The notes below the pieces were generated by a model. The model was not told the DNA's origin. It did no database searches and worked only from the letters and a program-made list of their open reading frames with translations. Of a stretch of 64,000 bases of DNA, positions 51,033-59,867 are shown in pieces. Position 1 is the first letter of the stretch. Each line of letters starts with the position of its first letter. Location of the stretch: positions 62,001 through 126,000 of the forward strand of contig NZ_SMOD01000002.1 of NCBI RefSeq assembly GCF_004353905.1, given 5' to 3'. This DNA is from Paraburkholderia guartelaensis (GTDB taxonomy: Bacteria; Pseudomonadota; Gammaproteobacteria; Burkholderiales; Burkholderiaceae). Position numbers and translations under genes: made by a program.

Positions 51033-52514
51033 TTACTTGATGTACCAGCCCCACGGCTTGTCGCTGCCGTATCGCGTGATCTGCTTGGTTTCGAGGTAGT
51101 TGTTCAAACCCCACTCGCCCAGTTCGCGTCCGATGCCGCTCTGCTTGTAGCCGCCCCACGGCGCCTCCGTGAACGTGGGCTGCGAGCAGTTGATCCATAC
51201 GATACCTGCCCGCAGTTTGCGCGCCACGCGCTCGCACCGCTCGCTGTCGCGCGACATCACAGCCGCGCCCAGGCCAAAGCGCGAATCGTTGGCAGAACGT
51301 ACGGCTTCCATCTCGTCGTCAAAGGGTCGGACACAAACGACCGGGCCAAAAATCTCTTCATTCCAGACCCAGCTGGTCTCGGGCACGTCGGCGAAAACAA
51401 CGGGCTCCATGAAATATCCCTTCTCGAGATGGTTTGGCCGTCCACCGCCGGCCACGAGCCGCGCTCCCTCTTCCACGCCACGCTCGACCGCTTTGCGCAC
51501 ATTGTCGTACTGGCCCTTGCTGACAAGCGGCCCGAGCAGCACGCCATCCTGCAAGCCGCTGCCGATGGTGATTTTCTGCGTTTCCGCTTTCAGGCGATCG
51601 AGCAGCTTTGCGTAGATGCCGCGCTGCACCAGCACGCGCGACGTGGCCGAGCACACCTCGCCCTGATTCCAGAATATGCCGAACATGATCCATTCGACAG
51701 CCGCGTCGATATCGCTGTCGTCGAAGACGATGAACGGCGACTTGCCGCCCAGCTCGAGACTGACGTTCTTGATGTCGCGCGCCGCGGCCTGCATGATGCG
51801 GCTGCCGGTCGGCACGCTGCCGGTAAAGGCGAGCTTGTCGACGTCGGGATGTTCGCTCAGCGGTGCGCCGGCGTCCTGGCCCAACCCGGTGATGACGTTC
51901 AGTACGCCCGGCGGCAGGTCCGCCGCTGCCGCAATATCCGCAAGCTCGAGCGCCGTAAGCGGAGTCAGTTCGGAGGGCTTGAGCACCATCGTGCAACCTG
52001 CCGCCAGCGCGGGCGCCACCTTCCACGCGGCCATCAGCAGCGGAAAATTCCAGGGAATGATGGCGCCAGCCACGCCAATGGGTTCTTTGCGTGCAACCGA
52101 GCTGAAGCGGTCATCGGGGAGCGCGATCGTCGTTTCGGCGTGCTCGTCGAGTTTTTCCGCAAGGCCCGCGTAGAAGTCGAAACAGCCTGCCGCATCGCCC
52201 AGATCCCACAGCGCCTCCGGCAGCGGCTTGCCGTTGTCGCGCACTTCGATTTCGCCCAATTCCTGCAGTCGGTCGCGAATGCCTTTGCCGATACGGCGCA
52301 GGACTGCTGCGCGCTCGGCGCCGCTCATGCGCGGCCATGGGCCTTCGTCGAACGCCTTGCGCGCGGCCTTGACGGCAAGATCGACGTCTTCTGCCGTTGC
52401 GGCTGCAACTTTCGCAATGACTTGCTCGGTGCATGGATCGATCGTTTCGAAGCTGCCGTTGTGTAAAGGCGCGACCCAGCGACCGTCGATGAAGAGCTTT
52501 TCGTACGATTTCAT
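51033..52514 (-). CDS. aldehyde dehydrogenase, probable 2-oxoglutarate semialdehyde dehydrogenase
   Basis: 493 residues. The catalytic Cys is in NQGEVCSATS, the general-base Glu in LELGGKSP, and the NAD site in PWNFPLLM and FTGSVPTGS. In the hydroxyproline pathway the last step oxidises 2-oxoglutarate semialdehyde to 2-oxoglutarate, and this is the only aldehyde dehydrogenase in the operon. Sequence alone would also fit an aminoaldehyde (betaine-aldehyde-like) dehydrogenase, so the assignment rests on context. The ATG at 52514 is preferred to the TTG six bases upstream. Confidence 0.85.
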   Translation of the reverse strand: MKSYEKLFIDGRWVAPLHNGSFETIDPCTEQVIAKVAAATAEDVDLAVKAARKAFDEGPWPRMSGAERAAVLRRIGKGIRDRLQELGEIEVRDNGKPLPEALWDLGDAAGCFDFYAGLAEKLDEHAETTIALPDDRFSSVARKEPIGVAGAIIPWNFPLLMAAWKVAPALAAGCTMVLKPSELTPLTALELADIAAAADLPPGVLNVITGLGQDAGAPLSEHPDVDKLAFTGSVPTGSRIMQAAARDIKNVSLELGGKSPFIVFDDSDIDAAVEWIMFGIFWNQGEVCSATSRVLVQRGIYAKLLDRLKAETQKITIGSGLQDGVLLGPLVSKGQYDNVRKAVERGVEEGARLVAGGGRPNHLEKGYFMEPVVFADVPETSWVWNEEIFGPVVCVRPFDDEMEAVRSANDSRFGLGAAVMSRDSERCERVARKLRAGIVWINCSQPTFTEAPWGGYKQSGIGRELGEWGLNNYLETKQITRYGSDKPWGWYIK

Positions 52515-52570
52515 ATTCAATCCGATATTGGTTTGCGCAATGTGATCAGCGTGGCGTCGAACGCTCCCCG

Positions 52571-53860
52571 CTAGAACCGGTACGCGCTGAACGGCGCGAG
52601 ATCCTGCCTGGTCGGGCGGCCCGCAACCATGTCGGCGATCAATCTTCCTGTCGTCGCACCGAGCGTGAGCCCAAGCTGCCCATGGCCAAAAGCCATGAAG
52701 ACGTTATCGAGCCTGCGAGAGCGATCGATGACCGGCTTCGTGTCCGGCAGGAAGGGACGATAGCCCACGCCATATTCGACGTTCGCGGTGCGTAGTTCGG
52801 GCAGCACGCGCTTCGCTTTCTCAAGGATGATGTCGGCCCGTTTGAAGTTGGGCGCGGCGCCCTTCCCGGCGAATTCGATGGTCCCGCCAATCTGCAGGCC
52901 TCGCGTCATCGGCGTGAAGCAAAATCCGCCGTCGGCGTAGATGGTCGAGTGGCGGATCTCCACGCCGGGGTCGGCAACCACCACCTGGTACCCCGCAATG
53001 CCCTCGAGCGGCACACTCACACCGAGAGCACCGAAAAAGCGCCGCGCGCCCGTTCCGGCGGCGACCACCACGTGCCGGGCTGCCACGCGTTCGCCGTTTG
53101 CGAGCGTGACGCCGGTCGCCCTGCCGTTCGCCTCGTCGATACGGCTCGCTTCCGTTCTGATCCGGCGCCCGCCTCGTGCAATGAAACTGTCGGTGAGCGC
53201 GGCGATGAATCCCATGGTGTCGCGCACGGAACGCCAGTCTTCGAAGAGCAGCCCATGAGAAAACTTGCCCGCGAGCGCCGGTTCGAGGTCGCCGATTTCT
53301 TTGGCGTTCAACCGCTGCGCCTTGAAGCCGAGTGACTCGCGCAACGCCAGATGCGGCTGCTCGTGCTCGATGCCTTTCGGGTCGTCGAATACTTCGAGAA
53401 TGGGTCGCTCGCCCATGAGCGCCTTGTCGTCGCATGCGTCGAGCAGCGGTGCGTAATCCGCGTAGACATCGTGCGTCAGTGTCGCCATGGCGTTGGCGAT
53501 ATCGACGATCTTCGCGTGTCGCGCACACATGAGAAAGCGCACGAACCAGGGGATGATGCCGGGCAACGCGCTCGGCCGCAGCGCCAACGGTCCCTTCTGA
53601 TCCATGAGCCAGCCGGGAACCTTTATGAGAATGCCGGGCTTGGAGAGCGGAATGACTTCGCTCACCGCCATCTGCCCGCAGCTCCATTTCGCGGTACTGT
53701 TGCCCGGTACTTCGGGATCGACGAGCGTGACCGCATAGCCGCTGCGCTGCAAATACAGCGCACAGCACACGCCAACGATACCGCCGCCAATGACGACGGC
53801 CGACTCGCGCGGCGCGGCGTCCCGTTCAATCGCTGCAGAATCGAGAGGTACGGCGCTCAC
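52571..53860 (-). CDS. DadA-like FAD oxidoreductase, probable D-hydroxyproline dehydrogenase
   Basis: 429 residues of the DadA/glycine oxidase type. The FAD motif [13 protein letters not shown] is at the N terminus; the C-terminal [19 protein letters not shown] is the family signature. Next to 4-hydroxyproline epimerase it should oxidise cis-4-hydroxy-D-proline to delta1-pyrroline-4-hydroxy-2-carboxylate, passing electrons to the respiratory chain. The start is the GTG at 53860, which overlaps the epimerase stop by four bases (GTGA) and has AGGAG eight bases upstream. Confidence 0.88.
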   Translation of the reverse strand: MSAVPLDSAAIERDAAPRESAVVIGGGIVGVCCALYLQRSGYAVTLVDPEVPGNSTAKWSCGQMAVSEVIPLSKPGILIKVPGWLMDQKGPLALRPSALPGIIPWFVRFLMCARHAKIVDIANAMATLTHDVYADYAPLLDACDDKALMGERPILEVFDDPKGIEHEQPHLALRESLGFKAQRLNAKEIGDLEPALAGKFSHGLLFEDWRSVRDTMGFIAALTDSFIARGGRRIRTEASRIDEANGRATGVTLANGERVAARHVVVAAGTGARRFFGALGVSVPLEGIAGYQVVVADPGVEIRHSTIYADGGFCFTPMTRGLQIGGTIEFAGKGAAPNFKRADIILEKAKRVLPELRTANVEYGVGYRPFLPDTKPVIDRSRRLDNVFMAFGHGQLGLTLGATTGRLIADMVAGRPTRQDLAPFSAYRF

Positions 53861-54873
53861 CTGGCGAACTCCTGAAGGTCGAAGCCCAATGCATACGGCT
53901 GCTCGTCGTCCACGTAGTGTTCCGAGCGGCCGGTGATCCACGCGCGCCCTTCGACGCTGGGGCGGACGGCGTCAAGGCCGCTGTCGAGCCGCGTCGTCGA
54001 TTCGACGCGCCCGATGAAACAGCTGCCAATCAGGCTTTGATGCGTAAAAGCCTGCCCTTCTTCGAGCAGTCCGCGCGCATACCGTTGTGCAACGCGCGCA
54101 GAGGTGCCGGTCCCGCAGGGCGAACGGTCAACCAGACTCTCGCCGGCAATGACCACGGCGCGTGCGTCCGCTTCATCCGAAAGCGGTGCGCCCGTCCACA
54201 TGCAGTGCTTCACACCGCGAATGAGCGGATTGTCCGGATGAACGACTTGCATGGTTTCATTCAGCAGCGCCTGCATTTCACGGCCCCATTCGAGCAACTG
54301 CTGCGGAGTGAAATGCTCGCATCCTGGAAAATTCTGCTGCACTTCCACGATCGGATAGAAGTTGCCGCCATAGGCAATGTCGAGCACGAGCTTGCCCAGC
54401 TTCGGATGCACGACTTCCACGTCGCGATGGAGCAGGAAACTCGGCACATTCGTAAAACGCACCGACGTCACGCGGTTTCCGTCCCGCTCGTAGCGCGCGC
54501 TCAGCTGCCCGGCGGGCACGTCGACGACCACCGTACCCGGCGTTTTCGGCTGCACCAGACCGGCTTCCAGCGCGAACGAGATCGAGCCGATGGACGCATG
54601 TCCGCACATCGGAAGGCACCCCGAGGTCTCGATGAACAGCAGGCTCATATCGGCATTGGCGGACACTGGGGGATACAGCAGCGTGCCCGACATGTGCGAG
54701 TGGCCGCGCGGCTCCAGCATGAGCGCACGGCGAATCCAGTCGTATCGCTTGACAAAGTCCTCGCGCCGCTCGGCCATCGTGCGCCCGTCGAGCGGCGGCG
54801 CGCCATCGATGACCATGCGTACCGGCATGCCTTCCGTGTGACCTTCGATGCACTTGAAGCTATGTCGCGTCAT
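53857..54873 (-). CDS. 4-hydroxyproline 2-epimerase (Cys/Cys)
   Basis: 338 residues. Both catalytic cysteines are present: Cys90 (PMCGHASIG) and Cys253 ([10 protein letters not shown]). Proteins of this group with GHxxG after the first Cys, in operons with DadA- and DapA-like genes, interconvert trans-4-hydroxy-L-proline and cis-4-hydroxy-D-proline. The gene overlaps the next one by four bases. It carries the first catabolic step of the operon. Confidence 0.92.
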   Translation of the reverse strand: MTRHSFKCIEGHTEGMPVRMVIDGAPPLDGRTMAERREDFVKRYDWIRRALMLEPRGHSHMSGTLLYPPVSANADMSLLFIETSGCLPMCGHASIGSISFALEAGLVQPKTPGTVVVDVPAGQLSARYERDGNRVTSVRFTNVPSFLLHRDVEVVHPKLGKLVLDIAYGGNFYPIVEVQQNFPGCEHFTPQQLLEWGREMQALLNETMQVVHPDNPLIRGVKHCMWTGAPLSDEADARAVVIAGESLVDRSPCGTGTSARVAQRYARGLLEEGQAFTHQSLIGSCFIGRVESTTRLDSGLDAVRPSVEGRAWITGRSEHYVDDEQPYALGFDLQEFAR

Positions 54874-54929
54874 TCTCGATTTTCCACCGGAACGTGTGAG
54901 CCGGCGCCGCCATGGCGCCGGCGCGAGGG

Positions 54930-55808
54930 TTAGGCCTGAGCGGCTTCGAAAACCGCGCGGAACGCGGCCTTTTCTTCGTCGGTCAGCGGCATCAGCGGCA
55001 TGCGCGCGGCGCCCACCTTGAAGCCGGCCAGTTCACAGCCGTACTTCACCTTCTGCACGAACTTGCCAGCTTCCATCGTGGCCATGACTGGGAAAAGCGA
55101 GCGCATGACGTTTTGTGCACCGCGGATATCACCGGCCTCGAACTTATTGTAGAAGTCGACAACCGGCTTGACGAAACAATTCGCCGGCCCGCAAATCCAG
55201 CTCGTGGCGCCCCACAGGAAGAAGTCCAGCGCCTGATCGTCCGAGCCGCACGAGAGCTGGTAGTGATTCTTATACTTCTCGCCGATTTCGATCGCGCGCA
55301 GCAGATTGCCACTGCTCTCCTTGATGCCGACGACGCGCGGGTGATCCTTGAATGCATCGAGCACGCCGAAACCGACTTCCACGTTCGTGCGTACCGGATA
55401 GTTATAGAGAATCACGTTGACGTCCGGCACGGCTTCCAGAATCGCTGCGTAGTGGCCAATCAATTCTTCTTGCGACGGCAGCGCATAGTACGGCGGCGCA
55501 ATCAGCACGTTCGTGTAGCCGGCGTCGCGGACCAGTCGCGTCTGCTCGATGACTTCGCGCGTGGACGACCCGTTCGCGCCGCCGATGAGCGTCCCGCGTT
55601 CGCCCACGACTTCGCGCACCGTCTTGAGGATGGCGCGGCGCTCGTCGTGCGTCAGGGCGTAATATTCGCCCGTCGAACCGAGCGGCACGAAGCCGTTCAC
55701 CCCGGCCTTCAGCTGAAACTCGAGGATGTTCGCGAGGGTGTCGTGGTCGACGGCACCGGACGCATTGAACGGCGTAACGAGCGCCGGCAGGATACCTTTC
55801 ATCTGCAT
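54930..55808 (-). CDS. DapA-family lyase, probable pyrroline-4-hydroxy-2-carboxylate deaminase
   Basis: 292 residues of the dihydrodipicolinate synthase family. The Schiff-base Lys163 (VGIKESSGN), the Tyr of YNYPVRT at 135 and GSTGEYY near 44-50 are in place. In hydroxyproline operons this family dehydrates and deaminates delta1-pyrroline-4-hydroxy-2-carboxylate to 2-oxoglutarate semialdehyde. The ATG at 55808 has GGAG six bases upstream; a second ATG two codons later is possible. It follows the permease gene by 34 bases. Confidence 0.9.
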   Translation of the reverse strand: MQMKGILPALVTPFNASGAVDHDTLANILEFQLKAGVNGFVPLGSTGEYYALTHDERRAILKTVREVVGERGTLIGGANGSSTREVIEQTRLVRDAGYTNVLIAPPYYALPSQEELIGHYAAILEAVPDVNVILYNYPVRTNVEVGFGVLDAFKDHPRVVGIKESSGNLLRAIEIGEKYKNHYQLSCGSDDQALDFFLWGATSWICGPANCFVKPVVDFYNKFEAGDIRGAQNVMRSLFPVMATMEAGKFVQKVKYGCELAGFKVGAARMPLMPLTDEEKAAFRAVFEAAQA

Positions 55809-55842
55809 TTGAATCTCCGCTTCACGAAAGCATGGTTGGGGA

Positions 55843-56508
55843 TTAGTAGGCAAAGCGCCTGAGAAACTTTGTCTCGACCACGCCGACCAGACGCGTCAGC
55901 GGGAAAGCGACAAGGAAATAGATCATGGCAACCGTGGTCAGGAATTCGACTGGCCGTGCCGTGCTGGTCGAAATGTTCTGCCCGACGAACATCAGATCGG
56001 CGACACCGACAGACGAAATCAGCGCGCTCTCCTTGAACAGACTCACGACGTTCGAGAGCAACGGCGGAATGGCGCGCAGCAGCGCTTGCGGAAAGATCAC
56101 ATAGAGAATCTTGGCCTGCGGCGTGAGACTGAGCGCAATGCACGCGTCGTGCTGCTCCGAGGAAATCGACTTCAGCGCGCCGCGGAACGTCTCGCTCGTG
56201 ATGGCCGCCATATACAGCGTCAGCGAAATGACGACAGAGAGATATGGCGGAATCGGAATCCTGAAGACAACCGGGAAACAAAAGAACACCCAGAAGAGCT
56301 GAATGAGGAGCGGCGTTCCGCGAAAGAATTCGACATAGAGCGTCGTAGCCGCTTTCATCCACCGCGACGGGGACATGCGCAACAGGCTCAACACGAAACC
56401 GGCAAGGCTACCGATCACGGCGCAACTGCTCGTGAATGCGAGCGTCAGCCCCAACCCTTTGAGCAGGACCAGCCAGTACGGCAGCACCGAGGCGAAATCG
56501 AGGTTCAT
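55843..56508 (-). CDS. polar amino acid ABC transporter permease
   Basis: 221 residues with about five membrane helices. The family pattern VEFFRGTPLLIQLFWVFF and the EAA-type loop (SEQHDACIALSLTPQAKILY) are present. It pairs with the permease at 56519, ATPase at 57199 and binding protein at 58396. Hydroxyproline or a related imino acid is the likely cargo, by context. Confidence 0.92.
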   Translation of the reverse strand: MNLDFASVLPYWLVLLKGLGLTLAFTSSCAVIGSLAGFVLSLLRMSPSRWMKAATTLYVEFFRGTPLLIQLFWVFFCFPVVFRIPIPPYLSVVISLTLYMAAITSETFRGALKSISSEQHDACIALSLTPQAKILYVIFPQALLRAIPPLLSNVVSLFKESALISSVGVADLMFVGQNISTSTARPVEFLTTVAMIYFLVAFPLTRLVGVVETKFLRRFAY

Positions 56509-56518
56509 GGTCTTCTCC

Positions 56519-57190
56519 TTAGCGCTGATGGGCCAGTTCCTGCCGACGCTCGATCACATGAACGAGTCGCGCAATCGGCAGAGACAGCGCAAAGTAAATG
56601 AGCGCCACGACCGTATAGGTTTCGAGCGGACGATAGGCTTGCGTCGCCAGACTCTTGCCCACGTACATGAGATCCGCCACCGCCACGATTGCGACGAGCG
56701 CGCTTTGCTGCAGGCTCCCAATGCCGTTGGTCATGAGAACGGGCATCGCACTGCGAAGCGCTTGCGGCAGGACCACATAGAAGGTGCGTTGCCACGGCTT
56801 CAGGCCGAGCGCGACGCATGCGTCGAGGTGTTCTTTCGGCACCGCCTGCACCCCTGCCCTGTACGCCTCAGCGTTGAAAGCGGTGAGATTCAGCCCAAGT
56901 GCAAGGATGCCCATCACGATGGGGTCAATGAACACATCGACCATCATCGGAATGCAGTAGAAGAACCACACGATTTGCAGCAGCGCGGGCGTGCAGCGAA
57001 AGAATTCGATGAAAAGCTGCGCCGGCCAGCGCACGATCGCCCAACGGCTCATGACCAGCAGGCATAGGAGAAAGCCGAGCACGAGGCCCATGATGTTGGA
57101 CGCGAGGGCAAGCTCTACGGTCACCCGCAGCCCGTCGAGCAGGGACCCGAGGCTCCCCTGCAGAAAGTGGAAATCGAACTGGTAGTTCAT
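56519..57190 (-). CDS. polar amino acid ABC transporter permease
   Basis: 223 residues with about five membrane helices. It has the same HisMQ type as its neighbour (IEFFRCTPALLQIVWFFYC; EAA loop KEHLDACVALGLKPWQRTFY). The ATG at 57190 has GAGG six bases upstream. It is ten bases before the next permease gene and eight bases after the ATPase gene. Confidence 0.92.
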   Translation of the reverse strand: MNYQFDFHFLQGSLGSLLDGLRVTVELALASNIMGLVLGFLLCLLVMSRWAIVRWPAQLFIEFFRCTPALLQIVWFFYCIPMMVDVFIDPIVMGILALGLNLTAFNAEAYRAGVQAVPKEHLDACVALGLKPWQRTFYVVLPQALRSAMPVLMTNGIGSLQQSALVAIVAVADLMYVGKSLATQAYRPLETYTVVALIYFALSLPIARLVHVIERRQELAHQR

Positions 57191-57198
57191 GGCCGGCC

Positions 57199-58032
57199 TC
57201 AGTCGAGATGCAAGACTTTCTCGAGAAACTCGCGCGTGCGCGCTTCTTTCGGACACTTGAACATCTCGTCCGGCGCACCCTGCTCCACGATCTTCCCGCC
57301 CGCGCAGAACACCACGCGTGTGGCGATATCGCGGGCGAAGTGCATGTCGTGCGTCACGATGATCATCGCCATTTTCTGCTCCGCGAGCTGGAGCATCACG
57401 TTCTGGACTTCAATGACCATTTCCGGATCGAGCGCCGAGGTCACTTCGTCGAAGAGCATCAGCTTCGGCTCCAGCATGAGCGCCCGCGCAATGGCGACGC
57501 GCTGTTTCTGGCCGCCGGAGAGCTGACTCGGATAAGCGTGGAGTTTGCTCTCGAGGCCCAGACGCGCCAGATACATGCGAGCACGCTCAGTAGCCTGGGC
57601 TTTCGAGAGGCCGCCAACTTTCACCGGCGCGAGGATGAGGTTGCCCAGCACGGAAAGATGCGGAAACAGCGTGTAGTGCTGAAAAACCATGCCAATCTGC
57701 TTTTGCAGCTTCGCGTCGATGCGCTTCGATCGTCCGGAATCCTGACCGTAGATGTACGGCTTGCCCTGAAAGCCGATTTGTCCGCCCTGGATGCCTTCGA
57801 GGCCCATCATCACGCGCAGAAGCGAACTCTTGCCGCTGCCGCTCGGGCCAATGATCACCAGCCTGTCGTCAGCGCGCATGTCGAGGCTCATGCGGTCCAT
57901 GACCACGAGGTTTTCGCCGTAGCGCTTATAGACGTTCTCGAATTGGACGAACTCGCCCGTCGTCGACGGCGAAAAGTTCAGGACGGTCGGGGCAATGTCG
58001 GGTTGGGCAGCCATGGTTCGCATTGACAACAT
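57199..58032 (-). CDS. amino acid ABC transporter ATP-binding protein
   Basis: 277 residues. Walker A GPSGSGKSS, signature LSGGQKQR, Walker B LMLFDEVTSALD and the switch His in VTHDMHF are all present. It powers the hydroxyproline-type importer. The ATG at 58032 has GGAG seven bases upstream; the open frame continues 68 residues without character. First gene of the long catabolic unit, 127 bases after an operator-like palindrome. Confidence 0.92.
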   Translation of the reverse strand: MLSMRTMAAQPDIAPTVLNFSPSTTGEFVQFENVYKRYGENLVVMDRMSLDMRADDRLVIIGPSGSGKSSLLRVMMGLEGIQGGQIGFQGKPYIYGQDSGRSKRIDAKLQKQIGMVFQHYTLFPHLSVLGNLILAPVKVGGLSKAQATERARMYLARLGLESKLHAYPSQLSGGQKQRVAIARALMLEPKLMLFDEVTSALDPEMVIEVQNVMLQLAEQKMAMIIVTHDMHFARDIATRVVFCAGGKIVEQGAPDEMFKCPKEARTREFLEKVLHLD

Positions 58033-58158
58033 GAAATCTCTCCAGCGGGGCGCGTGAGCAAGCGCGCGAGATGTGAATCGAATCTGCTTTGTCGGTCGGT
58101 CCAGAGCGGCTGGCACAGTCACCTCCTCGCCTGGGACACACAATCTTGCGTATCTATT

Positions 58159-58178
58159 TGTGTGCAACGTTGTACACA
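58159..58178. promoter_or_regulatory. palindromic operator, copy 1
   Basis: TGTGTGCAACGTTGTACACA: an almost perfect 20-base palindrome (one internal mismatch pair) 127 bases before the ATPase start. Fifteen bases (TGTGTGCAACGTTGTA plus CA) recur at 59300. The shape suits an FCD-type GntR dimer. Confidence 0.7.
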
Positions 58179-58278
58179 TAGTAGAAGCCCAAAATTCCAC
58201 CGTCAATGAGAGATGCGGGATTTCCAGGGAAAACACGGGGACCGTGAAGCCAGACGCATGCGGTGGGCATCGAAATGC

Positions 58279-58316
58279 AAAAAAGGCCGCCGTGCGCGAA
58301 CGCGCACGGCGGCCTT
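58279..58316 (-). terminator. rho-independent terminator of the binding-protein gene
   Basis: A 14-base GC-rich stem (58285-58298 with 58301-58314) with a run of six A on the left, i.e. six U on the minus-strand transcript. 80 bases after the binding-protein stop. Confidence 0.92.
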
Positions 58317-58395
58317 CCAGCAGGGAAATGTTTCGGAACGTGCGGCGAAAACCACACGTCGCGCGCGAGCACCGCGCGGCATCAAATCGATGTGC

Positions 58396-59229
58396 TTACT
58401 TGTTGGTCACGAGCATCGACTGGACGGAGGTCTTGATGAGACGGTTGACCGCCCCCGACTTGACCTGCGCGTTCAGAAAGTCGTTGAGAACGGCGAGATC
58501 GGCTTTCGACGTTTCCTTGCGCACGGCGAACGAGACCGCTTGCTGCGCCAGCGGCGGATTGGGCTGAATCGCAACCGCCCACTCCGGGTGCTCTTCGGTC
58601 AGCAGCATGTTGGTGATGTTCGCGTCCGCGAGCAGATCCGCGCGCTTCGACATCAAGGCGAGACGCGTCTCGTCGTTGCCAGGCAGCCGCATGATTTGCG
58701 CTTGCTTGATGGCGGCAGAGATCGCCTTGTCCTGGGAGGTGCCCGACATGACTGCAATCGTTATCCCGGGTTTGTCGATCTCGGCAACGCTGTGCGCGCC
58801 CTTCGGAATCTTCGGGTTGTTCTTGTTGTAGATCAGCGAGACGTTGTAGTCGGTGGCGGGCACGGAGAACGAGACCGCCTTCTCGCGCTCAGGCGTGTCG
58901 TTCAGCGCAAGCGAGAGGTCCCATTTGTCGGATTGCAGACCCGCGACGATGTTGTCCCACGACGTGTCGACGAACTCGACCTTGACCTTGAGGACGTTCT
59001 GTCCGAAGTCACGGCACAGGTCCGAGAAAAAGCCGCTGTACTGGCCAGTTTTCGCGTCGCGCATCACGTACGGGGGCGCAACCGCAGCGCCGCAGCGCAG
59101 CACACCTGCTTTCTTCACGCTTTGCCACGCGCTCGCGTCCTCTGCGCGAGACGACGCGCTCGCGAGCACGCAGCTCGCTGCAACCAGGCCGACGAAAGCT
59201 TGACGGGTAATGCGAGACAGCCGAACCAT
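58396..59229 (-). CDS. amino acid ABC transporter substrate-binding protein
   Basis: 277 residues. A signal peptide (cleavage about residue 29, SSRA/ED) is followed by a SBP_bac_3 fold (GVLRCGAAVAPPYVMRDAKT, FSDLCRDFG, YNVSLIYNK). It captures the imino acid in the periplasm for the permeases downstream. GGAG lies upstream of the ATG at 59229. It has its own operator and terminator, so it can be expressed apart from the rest, which is common for binding proteins needed in excess. Confidence 0.92.
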   Translation of the reverse strand: MVRLSRITRQAFVGLVAASCVLASASSRAEDASAWQSVKKAGVLRCGAAVAPPYVMRDAKTGQYSGFFSDLCRDFGQNVLKVKVEFVDTSWDNIVAGLQSDKWDLSLALNDTPEREKAVSFSVPATDYNVSLIYNKNNPKIPKGAHSVAEIDKPGITIAVMSGTSQDKAISAAIKQAQIMRLPGNDETRLALMSKRADLLADANITNMLLTEEHPEWAVAIQPNPPLAQQAVSFAVRKETSKADLAVLNDFLNAQVKSGAVNRLIKTSVQSMLVTNK

Positions 59230-59299
59230 GATGACCTCTCCAATAAGGGTAATCCCGTATATGCACAATGCCGACGCCACACAACTCTGCATGCTTTTT

Positions 59300-59319
59300 T
59301 GTGTGCAACGTTGTATGCA
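59300..59319. promoter_or_regulatory. palindromic operator, copy 2
   Basis: TGTGTGCAACGTTGTATGCA, 71 bases before the binding-protein start. The core GCAACGTTGT is the same as in copy 1, and both are preceded by TT. Confidence 0.7.
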
Positions 59320-59344
59320 TATTAGGAAGCCAATATTTGGGCTG

Positions 59345-59610
59345 TCAACCAGGCGATTGCCCTGGCGCTCCGCGCGCGTCGCTGCGTGTGGCGGCACGCT
59401 CCGGCCGCCAGAACGCGAACACGAGCAGCCCGACCGGCGCCTGTGCGGCCGCGACGAACGCTGCGCAGCCCGCCCAGCTCCAGTGATGCCATGCGGGAAT
59501 CGGCAACACAGAGCCGAGGCTGCCGTCGAAGTAATAGCAGGAGAGGTAGATTCCGATCGCCGTGGTCCGGGCCCCGGCGGCGGCATGGGAAATGAACGCG
59601 TTGCGCGCGC
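59345..59610 (-). pseudogene. 3' remnant of an MFS transporter
   Basis: The minus-strand frame ending at 59345 reads FISHAAAGARTTAIGIYLSC, then YYFDGSLGSVLPIPAW and HHWSWAGCAAFVAAAQA, which is the last two or three helices of a DHA1-type MFS transporter, with a natural C terminus. Everything before about residue FISHAAAG is absent. To the right lies a LysR remnant on the other strand. No start or ribosome site is present, so it is dead. The right border is approximate. Confidence 0.7.
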
Positions 59611-59860
59611 GAGCAGGCATGGAGCCGCGCATCTGGCCGACCGTGGTATCGCTTGTCGCAGCCGAGCGCGGCGTCGCCGTCGCCCCGACCTTCACGATGG
59701 CGCTGCAACGCTCGGGCGTAGCCTACGTGCCGTTGAGCGGTGCGCCTGCGCTCGACCAGACTGTCTCGTGGATCGAGCCGTTCACTTCGACTTGCGTGAA
59801 GCGCTTCGTCGAACTTGCGCAGTCGGTTGCGCAACAGGAAACGCGCGGATTTGGAACCGC
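59600..59860 (+). pseudogene. 3' remnant of a LysR regulator
   Basis: The plus-strand frame reads PTVVSLVAAERGVAVAPTFT, then SGVAYVPLSGAPALDQTVSW and CVKRFVELAQSVAQQ, which is the last ~80 residues of a LysR effector domain. The DNA-binding half is missing and no start lies nearby. The frame has lost its own stop and runs on into the aminotransferase gene in antisense, so the 3' end was also damaged. Borders are approximate. Confidence 0.7.
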
Positions 59861-59867
59861 GCGAACT

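Larger units (their letters stand above)
58033..58395. other. intergenic region with operator and terminator
   Basis: 363 bases between the binding-protein gene and the ATPase gene. It holds the binding-protein terminator (58279-58316) and the palindromic operator (58159-58178). So the binding protein and the rest of the transporter are two transcription units. Confidence 0.8.
59230..59867. other. promoter region plus deletion scar
   Basis: 638 bases without an intact gene. It contains the second palindromic operator and the two 3' gene remnants listed below. Confidence 0.75.

Noticed and set aside
50364..52466. 700-codon open frame on the plus strand
   Set aside because: Antisense to the racemase-family and aldehyde dehydrogenase genes; composition is Arg/His/Ala-rich low complexity without domains, as expected for a shadow frame in GC-rich DNA.
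59322..59834. 170-codon minus-strand frame over the scar
   Set aside because: Different frame from the MFS remnant, no domain and no start; shadow.
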